Source of the DNA: Bordetella sp.
GTDB taxonomy: Bacteria > Pseudomonadota > Gammaproteobacteria > Burkholderiales > Burkholderiaceae_B
Length of the DNA stretch: 64,000 nt
Direction of reading: 5' to 3'
NCBI GenBank assembly: GCA_022818765.1
Contig: CP063810.1
Location: forward strand, 557,126-621,125
The notes under the pieces are model-generated. The model saw only the letters and a list, made by a program, of their open reading frames with translations. It was not told the DNA's origin and ran no database searches. This document shows, one piece after another, positions 17,857-30,742 of this stretch (within the stretch, counting starts at the first letter, position 1; the number at the start of each line of letters is the position of its first letter). The translations under genes were made by a program, and so were the position numbers.

Positions 17857-19491
17857 TTAACTGAATTTTTGAACAATCAACCATTGTTGAGCAATTGATA
17901 AAGCGTTATTAACACACCAGTATAAAACTAATCCTGCAGGAAAGAAAAACATCATTCCTCCAAATAATAAAGGCATTATCATCATGACCTTTGCTTGAAT
18001 TGGATCAGGTGGTTTTGGATTTAGTTTTATTTGTATAAACATAGTTAAAATCATTATTGTGGGGAGAATAAACAATGGATCTCGAACAGATAAATCTGAT
18101 ATCCATAAAATCCATGGAGCGCCTCTCATTTCAACACTAGCAAGCAAAACCCAATATAAAGAAATAAATACAGGTATTTGTACTAACATTGGTAAACATC
18201 CTCCTAGAGGATTAATTTTTTCATTTCGATAAACTTCCATCATTGCACTATTAAATTTTTGCTTATCATCCTTATATTTTTCTTTTAATGTATTTATACG
18301 CGGTGATAATTTTTTCATTCGTTCCATGGATCGATAACCAGAAGATGCTAGCGGGAAAAATAAAAATTTTATCAATATAGTTAAAAAAACAATTGTCCAA
18401 CCCCAATTGCCTAATATTTTATATAAAAATGTCATTAACATAAAAAGAGGTTTAGCAATAATAGTTAGAAAACCATAATCAACAACTAGTTCTAACCCAT
18501 TCGAAACAGAAGACAGAGATTTCTGATCTTGAGGACCTATCCAAAGTTTTGAATTAACTTTCAAGTTCGATCCAGGACCAATGGGATCAAGTCTTTCTAT
18601 TGTGCGCACAGCAAATAAATCTTTATTTTTATTTGTGACTAACACTTCATTTTGGCGCATAGATTTTTGATTAGGAATCCATGAGGTAACAAAATAATGC
18701 TGCACAACAGCAATCCAACCATTATCTGTGTTCCGGATATAATCCGCTTTATGCTTAACAATGTCAGAGAAAGATACCTTTTGAAATTTTTTCTCTTCTG
18801 AATATAGAGCTATTCCAGTAAAAGTACTATAAAATCTGGAGCTTCCTGGAGGTTCATTACCATCACGTTCTATTTGAAGATATAAAGCAGGAAATACCGT
18901 ATTTAATCCAATATTAGAAAGAATATGACTAACTTTGATTTCATAGGAACCCTCATAAAGAGTAAATTTTTTCGTAACTATCAATCCATTGGATTCTGCT
19001 TCAAATATTATATCTAGGCTATTTCCTAATAATTCTCGTTCACTTGATTTCAATTTGAAAGGTGTTAAATGTGTTGGAAAATTTAGACCTGTTGGAGCCC
19101 CAATTATTCCCGATTGAATTACATAAAATAGGTTTGGAGACTGATCTAATAATAAAGTAGGTTTAGAATCTTTTGATTCAGGAAATTTCAAAAGTTCAGC
19201 TCGTATAATCTGAGCACCATGAGTATCAAAAGTTAAACGTAAAACATCAGAATTAACAATAATTAATTCAGAATTTTTCGCTAAATAATTTGTAGTTTCA
19301 TTAAACGTTTCGGTTTCATACAAATTATTTGGTTTTTCCGGAATTGATAAATCCAAATTATAAGATGCAGATTCTTCGGTCAATACATTATTTGATGAAG
19401 ATGAATTGTTATTTTCAAGCTGCCAATTATTCCATAAGAATAAAATTGAAAAAGATAAACTGATCCAAAGAATAACTCGTCGAATGTCCAT
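17857..19491 (-). CDS. yidC: Membrane protein insertase YidC
   Basis: Inserts and folds inner-membrane proteins alone or with Sec. The 544-residue protein has an N-terminal transmembrane anchor (VILWISLSFSILFLW) and a large periplasmic beta domain (about residues 60-330). Five C-terminal transmembrane segments begin near GWTIVFLTILIKFLFFPLA. They include the cytoplasmic loop YRSMERMKKLSPRI and the conserved NPLGGCLPMLVQIPVF. It follows the rpmH-rnpA-yidD genes leftward, the classic origin-proximal order. Confidence 0.96.
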   Translation of the reverse strand: MDIRRVILWISLSFSILFLWNNWQLENNNSSSSNNVLTEESASYNLDLSIPEKPNNLYETETFNETTNYLAKNSELIIVNSDVLRLTFDTHGAQIIRAELLKFPESKDSKPTLLLDQSPNLFYVIQSGIIGAPTGLNFPTHLTPFKLKSSERELLGNSLDIIFEAESNGLIVTKKFTLYEGSYEIKVSHILSNIGLNTVFPALYLQIERDGNEPPGSSRFYSTFTGIALYSEEKKFQKVSFSDIVKHKADYIRNTDNGWIAVVQHYFVTSWIPNQKSMRQNEVLVTNKNKDLFAVRTIERLDPIGPGSNLKVNSKLWIGPQDQKSLSSVSNGLELVVDYGFLTIIAKPLFMLMTFLYKILGNWGWTIVFLTILIKFLFFPLASSGYRSMERMKKLSPRINTLKEKYKDDKQKFNSAMMEVYRNEKINPLGGCLPMLVQIPVFISLYWVLLASVEMRGAPWILWISDLSVRDPLFILPTIMILTMFIQIKLNPKPPDPIQAKVMMIMPLLFGGMMFFFPAGLVLYWCVNNALSIAQQWLIVQKFS

Positions 19492-19535
19492 TCTATATCT
19501 ATTGAAAAAATATATAAACCATAAAAGCTAAATTT

Positions 19536-19799
19536 TCATTTTTGTGAAATTTTTTTAAACTTTCTTGGAAGAAAAAATAAGTCAACTTTTAAAGGTACAG
19601 GATACTTACCTCCCTTACTCCAAGGTTGACAAAAAAATAAACGTTTTACTATTAAATATAGTCCAATGATAACACCAAATTTTTCAATAGCTTCTATAGC
19701 AAAATTTGAACAACTTGGGGTAAATCTACATTGATTACCAATTAAAGGACTAAAAAAATACTGATAAAATTTAATTATAAATAGAAGAATTATTTTCAT
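19536..19799 (-). CDS. yidD: Membrane protein insertion efficiency factor YidD
   Basis: A small (87-residue) membrane-associated protein of the YidD family with the hallmark CRFTPSCSNFAIEAIEKFG and the CQPWSKGGKYPVP motif. It is thought to help YidC-dependent insertion. The start at 19799 (MKIILLF) is chosen by family length. It overlaps the end of rnpA by 29 bp, common in this operon. An upstream start at 19832 is possible. Confidence 0.92.
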   Translation of the reverse strand: MKIILLFIIKFYQYFFSPLIGNQCRFTPSCSNFAIEAIEKFGVIIGLYLIVKRLFFCQPWSKGGKYPVPLKVDLFFLPRKFKKISQK

Positions 19800-20181
19800 T
19801 TGAAGATATAGCTTGCTGAAAATGAAAATCAATTTCTAGGCGAACAGTTCGTCTTAATAGTTTAAGTGATTGAGGAAGTATTTTTTTATAAAGACGAACT
19901 ACATAATCATTTTTAGGCATTATATTTCTCTGAATACGAAATGATTCGCGTATAACACGCTTTAACGCATTCCGTGTTACAGATTTTTTTGCATATCGCT
20001 TTGCAATAATTAAACCTAGACGAGGCCAAGATTCTCCTCCTTTGATAGACAAATCATTACGAACCAACTCATTCACAACAAAAAAATCACCTTTCGAAAG
20101 GGTTTTCCCTTTATTAAAAACAGCAGAAAACTCATAAAAATAACGAAGTCGAGCTTTGGTTGGAAGGGTAGAACGAATCAT
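19771..20181 (-). CDS. rnpA: Ribonuclease P protein component
   Basis: The protein subunit of RNase P, which matures the 5' ends of tRNAs. The 136-residue sequence contains the family core RLGLIIAKRYAKKSVTRNALKRVIRESFR (positively charged RNR-type motif) after the FNKGKTLSKGDFFVV strand. It is cotranscribed with rpmH, 38 bp upstream, and overlaps yidD. The RNA subunit is not in this window. Confidence 0.95.
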   Translation of the reverse strand: MIRSTLPTKARLRYFYEFSAVFNKGKTLSKGDFFVVNELVRNDLSIKGGESWPRLGLIIAKRYAKKSVTRNALKRVIRESFRIQRNIMPKNDYVVRLYKKILPQSLKLLRRTVRLEIDFHFQQAISSNENNSSIYN

Positions 20182-20219
20182 AACATTCTAATCTTATAAC
20201 AATATTTAGATTACATGGA

Positions 20220-20354
20220 TTATACTGTTAATTGTTTTCTACCCTTTGACCTTCTAGCATTCAAAATAGCCCGTCCTGAACGAGTTTTCATGCGAATGCG
20301 AAAACCATGAGTGCGATTACGCCGAGTAATAGAAGGTTGATAAGTACGTTTCAT
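20220..20354 (-). CDS. rpmH: 50S ribosomal protein L34
   Basis: A 44-codon gene with the complete L34 sequence: it opens [19 protein letters not shown], continues with the arginine-rich [19 protein letters not shown], and ends KQLTV. It heads the leftward rpmH-rnpA-yidD-yidC unit facing away from dnaA. The ATG at 20354 follows a purine-poor leader without a strong Shine-Dalgarno. Confidence 0.97.
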   Translation of the reverse strand: MKRTYQPSITRRNRTHGFRIRMKTRSGRAILNARRSKGRKQLTV

Positions 20355-20627
20355 AGGTAATATATGGAAAACATAATAAAAGTTTTAATCAAATTTAAAA
20401 CTTCTTGTTGTTGCAAACAATGACTAATAAGGACTTTTAATCATTCCGATAATGAAGACAATTAAAATAAAAATATATTTATTAATTTAATAAAGAATAG
20501 CCTATGATTTTTACAAGATTTTTATATGTTGTCAAATAATCTAATTGAAAATAATGAAACATCAGCGTATGTTTTACAAATATCCATTATTTAAAAAGGA
20601 TAAAATTGAGCTTTGTAAGAATGCATT
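20355..20627. other. rpmH-dnaA spacer, positional candidate for the replication origin
   Basis: This 273-bp AT-rich spacer separates the divergent rpmH and dnaA genes, where related bacteria keep oriC. Gene direction flips here, which fits an origin. I could not find convincing DnaA boxes (TTATCCACA or close variants) on either strand; the nearest look-alike is ATATCCATT around 20579. It must also hold the promoters for both gene sets. Confidence 0.4.
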
Positions 20628-22076
20628 ATGAAAAAACTTTGGAAAATATGTGTTGATCGACTTGAACAGGATATACCTCCTCAACAAATTAGTGCGTGGA
20701 TTCGCCCTCTTATTCCTCTTTCTTTTGATGAAAAAAAAGCAATTTTACGCATTTCTGCACCAAACCGTTTTAAGTTGGAATGGGTTCGAAAACAGTTTTT
20801 ACATAAAATCGAAATGTTAGCAACTGAATATTTTGGAAAGCCAGTTCAAGTATTATTCGAATTACCTATGATTGAAAATACAAACAAGTTAGAATCTTTA
20901 GTTGAATTAAACAAAGAATTTGGAAATTCAATGCAATCGATAAACTCAACAAAAAAAATTCAAAAATTAGATATGAACAATTATTTTGATTGTTCTAAAA
21001 ACATATTTAAATCTAAAAGCTTCTTTAATATCCCTTTTGGAAATTCTTATGAACAATCACGATTAAATATATGTTTAACTTTTGAAAATTTCATAACTGG
21101 AAAGGCAAACCAATTAGCACATGCAGCAGCATTACAAGTAGCTGAAAGTCCAGGGGTTTCATATAATCCACTTTTTTTATATGGAGGAGTAGGTCTAGGA
21201 AAAACTCATTTAATGCATTCCATTGGTAATTCAATGATAAAGTCAAAAAATAATATCCGAGTACGATATGTTCATGCTGATCAATATGTCTCAGATGTTG
21301 TAAAAGCATACCAAAGTAAAACATTCGACGAATTCAAACAATATTATCATTCTTTAGATCTTCTACTTATAGATGATATACAATTTTTTTCTGGAAAAAA
21401 TCGTACTCAAGAAGAGTTTTTCCTTGCATTTGAAGCAATGCTTGCGCAACGTAAGCAAATCATTATTGCTAGCGATGCTTATCCTAAGGAACTCTCTGGA
21501 ATTGATAGTCGATTAATTTCTAGATTTGATTCTGGATTAACTGTTGCTATTGAACCTCCCGAATTAGAAATGAGAGTAGAAATTTTGCTACGAAAAGCAA
21601 AATTTGAAAAATTATCAATACCTGAAGAAGTAATTTTCTTTATTGCAAAACGCTTAAGAAATAACGTAAGAGAACTAGAAGGAGCACTTCATAAAGTTCT
21701 TGCATATACTCGATTCCATAAATGCCAAATTTTAACTATTGATACTTGTCAAGAAGCATTAAAAGATTTATTTTCAGTATCTAATGGGCAAATTTCTATT
21801 GAAAATATCCAGAAGATTGTAGCTGATTACTATAAAATAAAATTATCAGATATGTATTCAAAACGTAGGCCGTATAATATTGCATTACCTAGACAAATAG
21901 CTATGTACCTTTCCAAAGAACTTACCCAAAAAAGCTTGCCTGAAATTGGAGATTTATTTGGAGGAAGAGATCATACTACTGTTCTTCATGCTGTGAAAAA
22001 AATTTCAGATGCCCGGATTAAACAAACTGATCTTAATCATGTTTTACATATCCTAGAACAAATGCTCAAAGGATAA
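20628..22076 (+). CDS. dnaA: Chromosomal replication initiator DnaA
   Basis: Binds the origin and opens DNA to start replication. The 482-residue protein has domain I (W-x-W start [11 protein letters not shown]), a variable linker (about residues 85-150), and the AAA+ domain with Walker [11 protein letters not shown], Walker [11 protein letters not shown] and the arginine-finger region [11 protein letters not shown]. Domain IV has the DnaA-box reader [15 protein letters not shown]. It is followed 2 bp later by dnaN. Confidence 0.97.
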   Translation: MKKLWKICVDRLEQDIPPQQISAWIRPLIPLSFDEKKAILRISAPNRFKLEWVRKQFLHKIEMLATEYFGKPVQVLFELPMIENTNKLESLVELNKEFGNSMQSINSTKKIQKLDMNNYFDCSKNIFKSKSFFNIPFGNSYEQSRLNICLTFENFITGKANQLAHAAALQVAESPGVSYNPLFLYGGVGLGKTHLMHSIGNSMIKSKNNIRVRYVHADQYVSDVVKAYQSKTFDEFKQYYHSLDLLLIDDIQFFSGKNRTQEEFFLAFEAMLAQRKQIIIASDAYPKELSGIDSRLISRFDSGLTVAIEPPELEMRVEILLRKAKFEKLSIPEEVIFFIAKRLRNNVRELEGALHKVLAYTRFHKCQILTIDTCQEALKDLFSVSNGQISIENIQKIVADYYKIKLSDMYSKRRPYNIALPRQIAMYLSKELTQKSLPEIGDLFGGRDHTTVLHAVKKISDARIKQTDLNHVLHILEQMLKG

Positions 22077-22078
22077 AC

Positions 22079-23191
22079 ATGCAACTTGTGCAAACTAATC
22101 GAGATATTTTATTAAAACCACTTGCAACAGTCGTAGGAATAATAGAAAGGCGTCATGTTATACCAATCTTAGCAAATGTTCTTATAAAGAAAGAAAAAAA
22201 CAGAGTGTCTTTTTTTGCTACTGATTTAGAAATTCAAATTACCACATATGGAGATTTCGGTATTGGTTCAAATGATGAATCAATAACAGTAGCAGGCCGG
22301 AAATTTTTAGATATTTTAAAAACTTTTCCTGATTCGGAAAAAATAAATTTATTTCTAATTAATTCTAATAAATTATCTATTCAATTAGCAAAAAGCCATT
22401 TTTCATTGCAAACATTGCCTGCTAATGATTTTCCCTTAATGTCAGAACCAAGCAAATGGGATGTTTCTTTAAAAATTTCTCAGAAAAATTTGAAATATCT
22501 ATTCGGTATGGTCCATTTTGCTATGGCTCATCAAGATATTCGTTACTATCTAAATGGAATGCTGATAGAATTCGAATCTAATTATATGCGAGCAGTTGCT
22601 ACTGATGGTCATCGGTTAGCGCATTATGCTATAGAAATAGAAAATATATCAATTCCAAAACAAATAATAATTCCTCGAAAAACAATTCTTGAAATTCAAA
22701 GATTATTAATGGATTCAGATGAACCTGTACTTATTAATGTTTCAACCAATCAAATTCGTTTTTGTTTTCGGAATATTTTGCTTGTGTCAAAATTAGTAGA
22801 AGGTAAATTTCCTGATTTTAGAAAAGTTATTCCAACAAATTATACTCGTCATTTTTCCATTAGTCGCGATATTTTACAGAAAGGTCTTTCCCGTGTAGCT
22901 ATTTTAACAAATGATAAATTTAAAGGAATACGATTCCAATTGGAAAAAAATTTACTAAAAATTTCTTCTGTTAACTCTGAGCAAGAAGAAGCTAAAGAAG
23001 AAATTGATATTGATTATGTTTATGAACCTTTAGATGTAGGATTTAATGTAAATTATCTCCTGGATGTATTGATAAATCTTAAAACCTTCACAATAGATTG
23101 GTCTATTGAACCAAATAAAAATTCTTCAACATTAATTACTATTCCAGGAAATAAAAATTTTAAATATGTAGTAATGCCAATGCGAATCTAA
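22079..23191 (+). CDS. dnaN: DNA polymerase III beta subunit (sliding clamp)
   Basis: A 370-residue clamp protein with three repeated domains. Characteristic segments are RHVIPILANVLI, ATDLEIQIT and AVATDGHRLAHY, and the C-terminus KYVVMPMRI that caps the protein-binding pocket. It starts 2 bp after dnaA, so is translationally coupled to it, and precedes gyrB in the standard order. Confidence 0.97.
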   Translation: MQLVQTNRDILLKPLATVVGIIERRHVIPILANVLIKKEKNRVSFFATDLEIQITTYGDFGIGSNDESITVAGRKFLDILKTFPDSEKINLFLINSNKLSIQLAKSHFSLQTLPANDFPLMSEPSKWDVSLKISQKNLKYLFGMVHFAMAHQDIRYYLNGMLIEFESNYMRAVATDGHRLAHYAIEIENISIPKQIIIPRKTILEIQRLLMDSDEPVLINVSTNQIRFCFRNILLVSKLVEGKFPDFRKVIPTNYTRHFSISRDILQKGLSRVAILTNDKFKGIRFQLEKNLLKISSVNSEQEEAKEEIDIDYVYEPLDVGFNVNYLLDVLINLKTFTIDWSIEPNKNSSTLITIPGNKNFKYVVMPMRI

Positions 23192-23262
23192 TAAAATTGG
23201 ATTGAATTGTGTTTACCATTATCTTATAAATTAGTAAATAGAAATTATTTAAATATAATTAA

Positions 23263-25748
<2,486 letters not shown>

Positions 25749-25752
25749 CAGA

Positions 25753-25769
25753 CACTAATTTAATTAGTG
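25753..25769. terminator. Short hairpin between convergent gyrB and topB
   Basis: CACTAATT and AATTAGTG form a compact inverted repeat in the 39-bp gap between the convergent gyrB and topB stops, followed by ATACTTTTC on the plus strand. It is probably a bidirectional terminator, though the U-run is weak. Confidence 0.4.
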
Positions 25770-25787
25770 ATACTTTTCAAGTAGTAA

Positions 25788-28262
25788 TCAATTTCTGGTT
25801 TTTTTTGAATTTTCAAATTCGAAACCAATACTACCATTTTTCTGAAAAATTAGACAAACCTTGAATTTTTTGTTTGTTCGTTTAGAAATAAATCCGTCAA
25901 TAAGATCTGTTCGGCCATTTCTTAAAAGCTTTTCGATCTGATCTCTAGATATTTCTTGCTGAAGTATAATTTTTGAAATTCGAAAATTGCAATGTTTTTC
26001 AAAATCGATTGATTTTTCACACATATAATTTGTTTTATACTCAAACACAGAAGAAGAACATTTAGGACATTTTCCTACTGGATCTGCATTAGAATAATTT
26101 ATCAATTCATCTATTTCATCATGTTTACCAAAATCAAATTCTAATTTATGTTGACTATTAATTCGAAGCATTGCAGAAAAAGGTCTACCAGCCTTACTTA
26201 CAAAGCCCTTTACTGGCCCTAATTCTAAGGAATTTAATAATTGTTCAACTTCTTCCAATTCAAAAGTTCGTTTTCCAGGATGTTTACCAATTGAAAAATC
26301 ACATTGTGTACAAGCATATCGATGATAATTTTCCTTAACAACACTTTTACATTTTGGACAAGGTGTTTTTAAAACAATATAATCGCCAGGAATGGTATCT
26401 AAGCTATATTCTTTAGTCCTTTTTACAATAATCTTTGCCATTTCAGCTATTTCTTGCATAAAATTTACTCGATTAAGTATTCCTAATTCAATCTTTTTAA
26501 GTTTGAATTCCCATTCACCTGTTAATTCAGGTGAAGTGAGTTCTTTAATATTTAAACCTGATAATAAATTCATAAGTTGTCTAGTTTTAGCTGTTGGCAC
26601 AAGATCTCGTCCATCACGTCGCAAATAATTCTCATTTATCAAACCCTCTATAATAGACGAACGTGTTGCTGGAGTGCCTAATCCACATTCTTTCATAGCT
26701 GCACGAATTTCATCATGTTCAATGAATTTACCAGCTCGTTCCATTGCAGATAATAAAGCAGCTTCATTATAACGAATAGGTGGTTTTGTAAATAAATCTT
26801 TTATATCCATACTTTTAAGATAAATTTTTTCATTCTTTGATATCTTGCATAGGTTTTCTTCATTTTTTTGAGGTTTGTCACTATTATAAATTTCCAACCA
26901 ACCTGGAATTTCAAGAATTTTCCCATCCGTTTTAAAAATCTGATTTTCTATTTCAGAAAATCTTAAAGTCAATTGATATTTTGCAGGAGGAAAAAAAACT
27001 GCTATGAATCTTCTCAAGACTAAATTATATATTTTTTTTTCCAAATCATTTAATTCAAGAGGGATCTGTGAAGTTGGTATAATGGCGAAATGATCTGAAA
27101 TCTTCAAATTATTAAAAATTCGCTGATTTTTAACATTAATGAAATCATTTTCTAAAATTTTTTTTGCGTTATTTATTAAACTCAAGCTATAAACTTCATA
27201 ATTTATTATTTTTGAAAAAGATTGAATAGTTTCTATTACTGGTAAGAAATAATCTTCAGGAAGAAAACGTGAATCGGTTCTAGGATATGTAAGAGCTTTA
27301 TGCTTTTCATATAAATTTTGTGCAATATTTAATGTTGTTTTTGCTGAAAAACCAAATTGATTATTAGCGTCCCGTTGCAAGGTTGTTAAATCATAAAGAG
27401 TTGGTGGAAATTGAAAGGATGTTTTAAATTCTTCATAAATTGAAATAGATTTATTCTGGCAAGATAGAACAATATCCTCTGCTTTTTTACGTGACCATAA
27501 TCGATATTCTCGATCTTCTAAATTCAGAGTATTTTTTTTGAAATTTTGATCAAACCATCTACCTTTATAAGTTCCTCTGTGAGTAAAAAATTCGGCGTGT
27601 ATTTCGCAATATGAACGTGGTTCAAATTCCTTAATAGATTTTTCACGATTAAAAACAATTGTTAATGTTGGTGTTTGAACACGCCCTACAGGTGTTTTAA
27701 AAAAACCTCCTTCTTTACTATTAAAAGCTGTCATAGCTCGTGTTCCATTGATTCCTATTAACCAATCAGCCTCCGCTCTTGACCGTGCTGCTGCTTCTAA
27801 AGGCTTTAGATGTATGTCATCACGCAGATTTGAAAAAGCAGAAATTATTGATTTTTGCGTCATTGACTGTAGCCAAAGTCTTTTAATTGGTTTTTGTACA
27901 CCTGAATATTGGATAATATAACGAAAAATTAGTTCACCTTCACGACCAGCATCACATGCATTTATAAGTGAAATAACATCTTTGCGTTTAATTAATTTTA
28001 TAAGTAAATGTAAACGTTCAAGGTACTTTTTACTAAGTAGCTTAAGTTCAAAACTATCTGGAATAACTGGTAAATTAGCAAAACTCCATTTTCCTCTTGC
28101 AGGATCATTAGGAGCAACTAAACCTAATAAATGACCAATACTCGAAGCTAAAACATAATATTCGTTTTCAAAATAATTATCCTTTCGGGTAAATTTTCCC
28201 AAGGCGCGTGATATATCTAATGCAACAGATGGTTTTTCAGCAAGAATTAATACTTTATTCAT
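25788..28262 (-). CDS. topB: DNA topoisomerase III
   Basis: A type IA topoisomerase that unlinks single strands and precatenanes. The 824-residue protein has the Toprim domain (LILAEKPSVALDI, INACDAGREGELIFRYI), the active-site tyrosine in LTYPRTDSRFLPEDY, and the QTPTLTIVF segment. The C-terminus has one four-cysteine zinc finger (CPKC...CTQCDF) and a second cysteine-rich unit (CPKCSSSV...CEKS). The intact long form with both zinc modules is notable in a reduced genome. Confidence 0.93.
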   Translation of the reverse strand: MNKVLILAEKPSVALDISRALGKFTRKDNYFENEYYVLASSIGHLLGLVAPNDPARGKWSFANLPVIPDSFELKLLSKKYLERLHLLIKLIKRKDVISLINACDAGREGELIFRYIIQYSGVQKPIKRLWLQSMTQKSIISAFSNLRDDIHLKPLEAAARSRAEADWLIGINGTRAMTAFNSKEGGFFKTPVGRVQTPTLTIVFNREKSIKEFEPRSYCEIHAEFFTHRGTYKGRWFDQNFKKNTLNLEDREYRLWSRKKAEDIVLSCQNKSISIYEEFKTSFQFPPTLYDLTTLQRDANNQFGFSAKTTLNIAQNLYEKHKALTYPRTDSRFLPEDYFLPVIETIQSFSKIINYEVYSLSLINNAKKILENDFINVKNQRIFNNLKISDHFAIIPTSQIPLELNDLEKKIYNLVLRRFIAVFFPPAKYQLTLRFSEIENQIFKTDGKILEIPGWLEIYNSDKPQKNEENLCKISKNEKIYLKSMDIKDLFTKPPIRYNEAALLSAMERAGKFIEHDEIRAAMKECGLGTPATRSSIIEGLINENYLRRDGRDLVPTAKTRQLMNLLSGLNIKELTSPELTGEWEFKLKKIELGILNRVNFMQEIAEMAKIIVKRTKEYSLDTIPGDYIVLKTPCPKCKSVVKENYHRYACTQCDFSIGKHPGKRTFELEEVEQLLNSLELGPVKGFVSKAGRPFSAMLRINSQHKLEFDFGKHDEIDELINYSNADPVGKCPKCSSSVFEYKTNYMCEKSIDFEKHCNFRISKIILQQEISRDQIEKLLRNGRTDLIDGFISKRTNKKFKVCLIFQKNGSIGFEFENSKKTRN

Positions 28263-28618
28263 GTCTATTATTTAATAAGGTAAGCAACTTATTAATAAAT
28301 ATTACTTCCAAATAGGAAGGTTCATATAAATTGAAAAAATCGATCAATAAAGATTTTTAATCTAAAAGATTGGTCATTATCAAATAATAATACTGTAACT
28401 TTCAAGTTTTCTTAATATTTTTATTAATTATGATGTATATATTTCCAAAATATTTTATTTTTTATTACTTTATAAAGAGTTTGCAATTTTTATTATGAAA
28501 TAATATCAAATTTAGACATTATAGAATTATATATACCAAGAGATTTTAAAATTCCATATTTGTCTAAGACATTATAGGTTTATATTTTTTATTCTATTGA
28601 AAATTATTAGGAAACTAA
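28263..28618. other. Spacer between divergent topB and argD
   Basis: These 356 bp of very AT-rich sequence contain no supported gene. They must hold the promoters of topB (leftward) and argD (rightward). No clear operator or strong hairpin was seen. Confidence 0.4.
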
Positions 28619-29815
28619 ATGAAGTTTAATAAATTTAATACTGATTCATTAATGAATATTACATCTCGTCCAGATTTAGTTTTCATAAATGGGAAAGGTT
28701 CTTGGTTACAGGATAATTTGGGAAAATGGTATTTAGATTTTATTCAAGGTTGGGCTGTTAATTCTTTAGGTCATTGTCCGCCTGAAATTGAAAAAGCTCT
28801 AATATCTCAATCGAAAAAATTAATTAATCCATCTCCAGCATTTTATAACCTTCCTGCAATTGAATTAGCTTCTCGTTTAGTAAGAACATCTTGTTTTGAT
28901 CGTGTTTTCTTTGCAAATAGTGGAGCTGAAGCTAATGAAGGAGCAATAAAATTAGCTAGAAAATGGGGAAAGATTAATCGAAGAGGAGCTTACAAAATAA
29001 TAACTATGACAAAAAGTTTTCATGGACGAACTTTAGCAACCATGGCAGCATCAGATAAAATAAGTTTAGAAAAAATTTTTTCTCCTAAAGTTGATGGTTT
29101 TATAAAAGGAGAAATTAATAATTTAGATTCAATTGTTGAATTAATAGATTCTGATACAGTAGCTATAATGATAGAACCTATACAGGGAGAAGCTGGAGTT
29201 ATTCCTGCTAATAAAGAATTTATGCAAAATTTGCGAAAAATTTCTAATAAATATAATTTGCTTTTAATAGTTGATGAAATTCAGACTGGGATGGCTCGAA
29301 CAGGTACGATGTTTGCTTATGAACAATCAGATATTATCCCTGATATTATGACTCTTGGAAAAGGAATAGGAGGTGGAGTACCTCTAGCTGCACTTTTAGC
29401 TCGTGAAGAAATATGTGTATTTGAACAAGGTGATCAAGGTGGTACTTATAATGGAAACCCTCTATGCACAGCTGTTGGTATTGCTATATTTGATGTTTTA
29501 AACACTCTTTCATTTATGTCATCTATTAAAGATCGAGGAAATCAATTATCAAAAGGATTAATGAATTTATCCAAAAAATGGAATTTACAAGGAGAAAGAG
29601 GAACTGGATTATTACGTGCATTAATTCTTAATAGTAATGATAATGCCTTAAAAATTGTTGAAATAGCTCGAAATATTGAACCTGAAGGTTTATTATTGAA
29701 TGCGCCTAATAAACATTCTATACGATTTATGCCTGCTTTAAATATACAAGAACATATCATATCGCTCATGTTAGAAAAATTAGATTATGCAATAAAACAG
29801 AGTCGGAATTCCTAA
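28619..29815 (+). CDS. argD: Acetylornithine aminotransferase
   Basis: This PLP enzyme of arginine synthesis (and potentially succinyl-DAP transamination in lysine synthesis) has 398 residues. Class III aminotransferase marks are FFANSGAEANEGAIKLARKW, KSFHGRTLATMAAS, the PLP-pocket aspartate in LIVDEIQTGMARTG and the Schiff-base lysine in LGKGIGGGVPLAA. The N-terminus NITSRPDLVFINGKGSWL is like betaproteobacterial ArgD. AGGA lies about 7 bases before the ATG. No other arg genes except argS are in the window. Confidence 0.92.
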   Translation: MKFNKFNTDSLMNITSRPDLVFINGKGSWLQDNLGKWYLDFIQGWAVNSLGHCPPEIEKALISQSKKLINPSPAFYNLPAIELASRLVRTSCFDRVFFANSGAEANEGAIKLARKWGKINRRGAYKIITMTKSFHGRTLATMAASDKISLEKIFSPKVDGFIKGEINNLDSIVELIDSDTVAIMIEPIQGEAGVIPANKEFMQNLRKISNKYNLLLIVDEIQTGMARTGTMFAYEQSDIIPDIMTLGKGIGGGVPLAALLAREEICVFEQGDQGGTYNGNPLCTAVGIAIFDVLNTLSFMSSIKDRGNQLSKGLMNLSKKWNLQGERGTGLLRALILNSNDNALKIVEIARNIEPEGLLLNAPNKHSIRFMPALNIQEHIISLMLEKLDYAIKQSRNS

Positions 29816-29860
29816 AAACTATCTTCTAAAAATCAAAACTGGAAACTTATATAATTCCAA

Positions 29861-30477
29861 TTACTTAGACTGGTTAGTTCTGATTTTAAATATTAGTTTA
29901 TCTAATTCGCACAATGTAGAATTATATGAGTTTCCAGCCATAGCTGGGGAGGTAATATATTTTCCTCCAACTAAAAACATAGGTATTGCATATATTTTGC
30001 AAATTTTGTTAAATGATTTGCACGTTTTATTTGGCTTTGCACTCCAAATGAATTGAAGGTGGCCTCAAACTTATCGAAATCAATTTCATTACATTGTTTT
30101 ATCCATTTATTGATGCTTTTTTTATTAAATAAATATTGATTTTCAACAAAAATCGCTTTTAGAACTTTAGAATGCAAATCTAATCTATTCAATGATAAGA
30201 AAGTAAAATACAATTGTTGTAATGGTTTCATGCTTGAATTGAAAGCCACTGGAATTTTCTTAATTTCAACATCATTTGGTAATGATTCAGACCATTTTTC
30301 TAGTAATGATTCCATGTGTGCACAATGTCCACACACATATGAAAAAAATACTAATATCTCGATTTTATCAGGATTATCAGAAGGCAGTGATGGATTTAGT
30401 ATTGAAAATGTAGAATTAGATTGACCTGTATGAAATACGAAAATTAAAATAACCAATAGCAGCCTTATATTTCTCAT
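29861..30477 (-). CDS. dsbA: Thiol:disulfide interchange protein DsbA, frameshifted
   Basis: DsbA introduces disulfides into periplasmic proteins. The first frame gives a signal peptide (LLLVILIFVFHTG), the active site FFSYVCGHCAHME and the helical insert as far as RANHLTK. The next frame continues ICKIYAIPMFLVGGKYITSP, with the cis-proline loop, and ends at 29861. One added base in the A4 run (plus-strand TTTT 30004-30007) gives a normal length of about 205 residues. The centre is CGHC rather than the common CPHC. It lies downstream of argS, as in related genomes. Confidence 0.88.
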
Positions 30478-30742
30478 AATTTATATATCCCATTTTTCAC
30501 TAATGAAAATGCGTCTTTACAAAATTTAAGCATTAAAATCATTACAAATCTTCAATAGTTTTTAAAAATTTTTACATTTTTTAATTTTTAAAAAAGTACT
30601 GTGCTTCAATTCCAAAAAATCAGAGTTCTAAATTTATAAAAATTCAATTAAAAATTGATAATTTTATATTTAATTAAAACCATTTAAAATATGGAAAAAT
30701 TTTATTCAAAAGCAATTTTTTATTTGTGATATATAAATTCCA

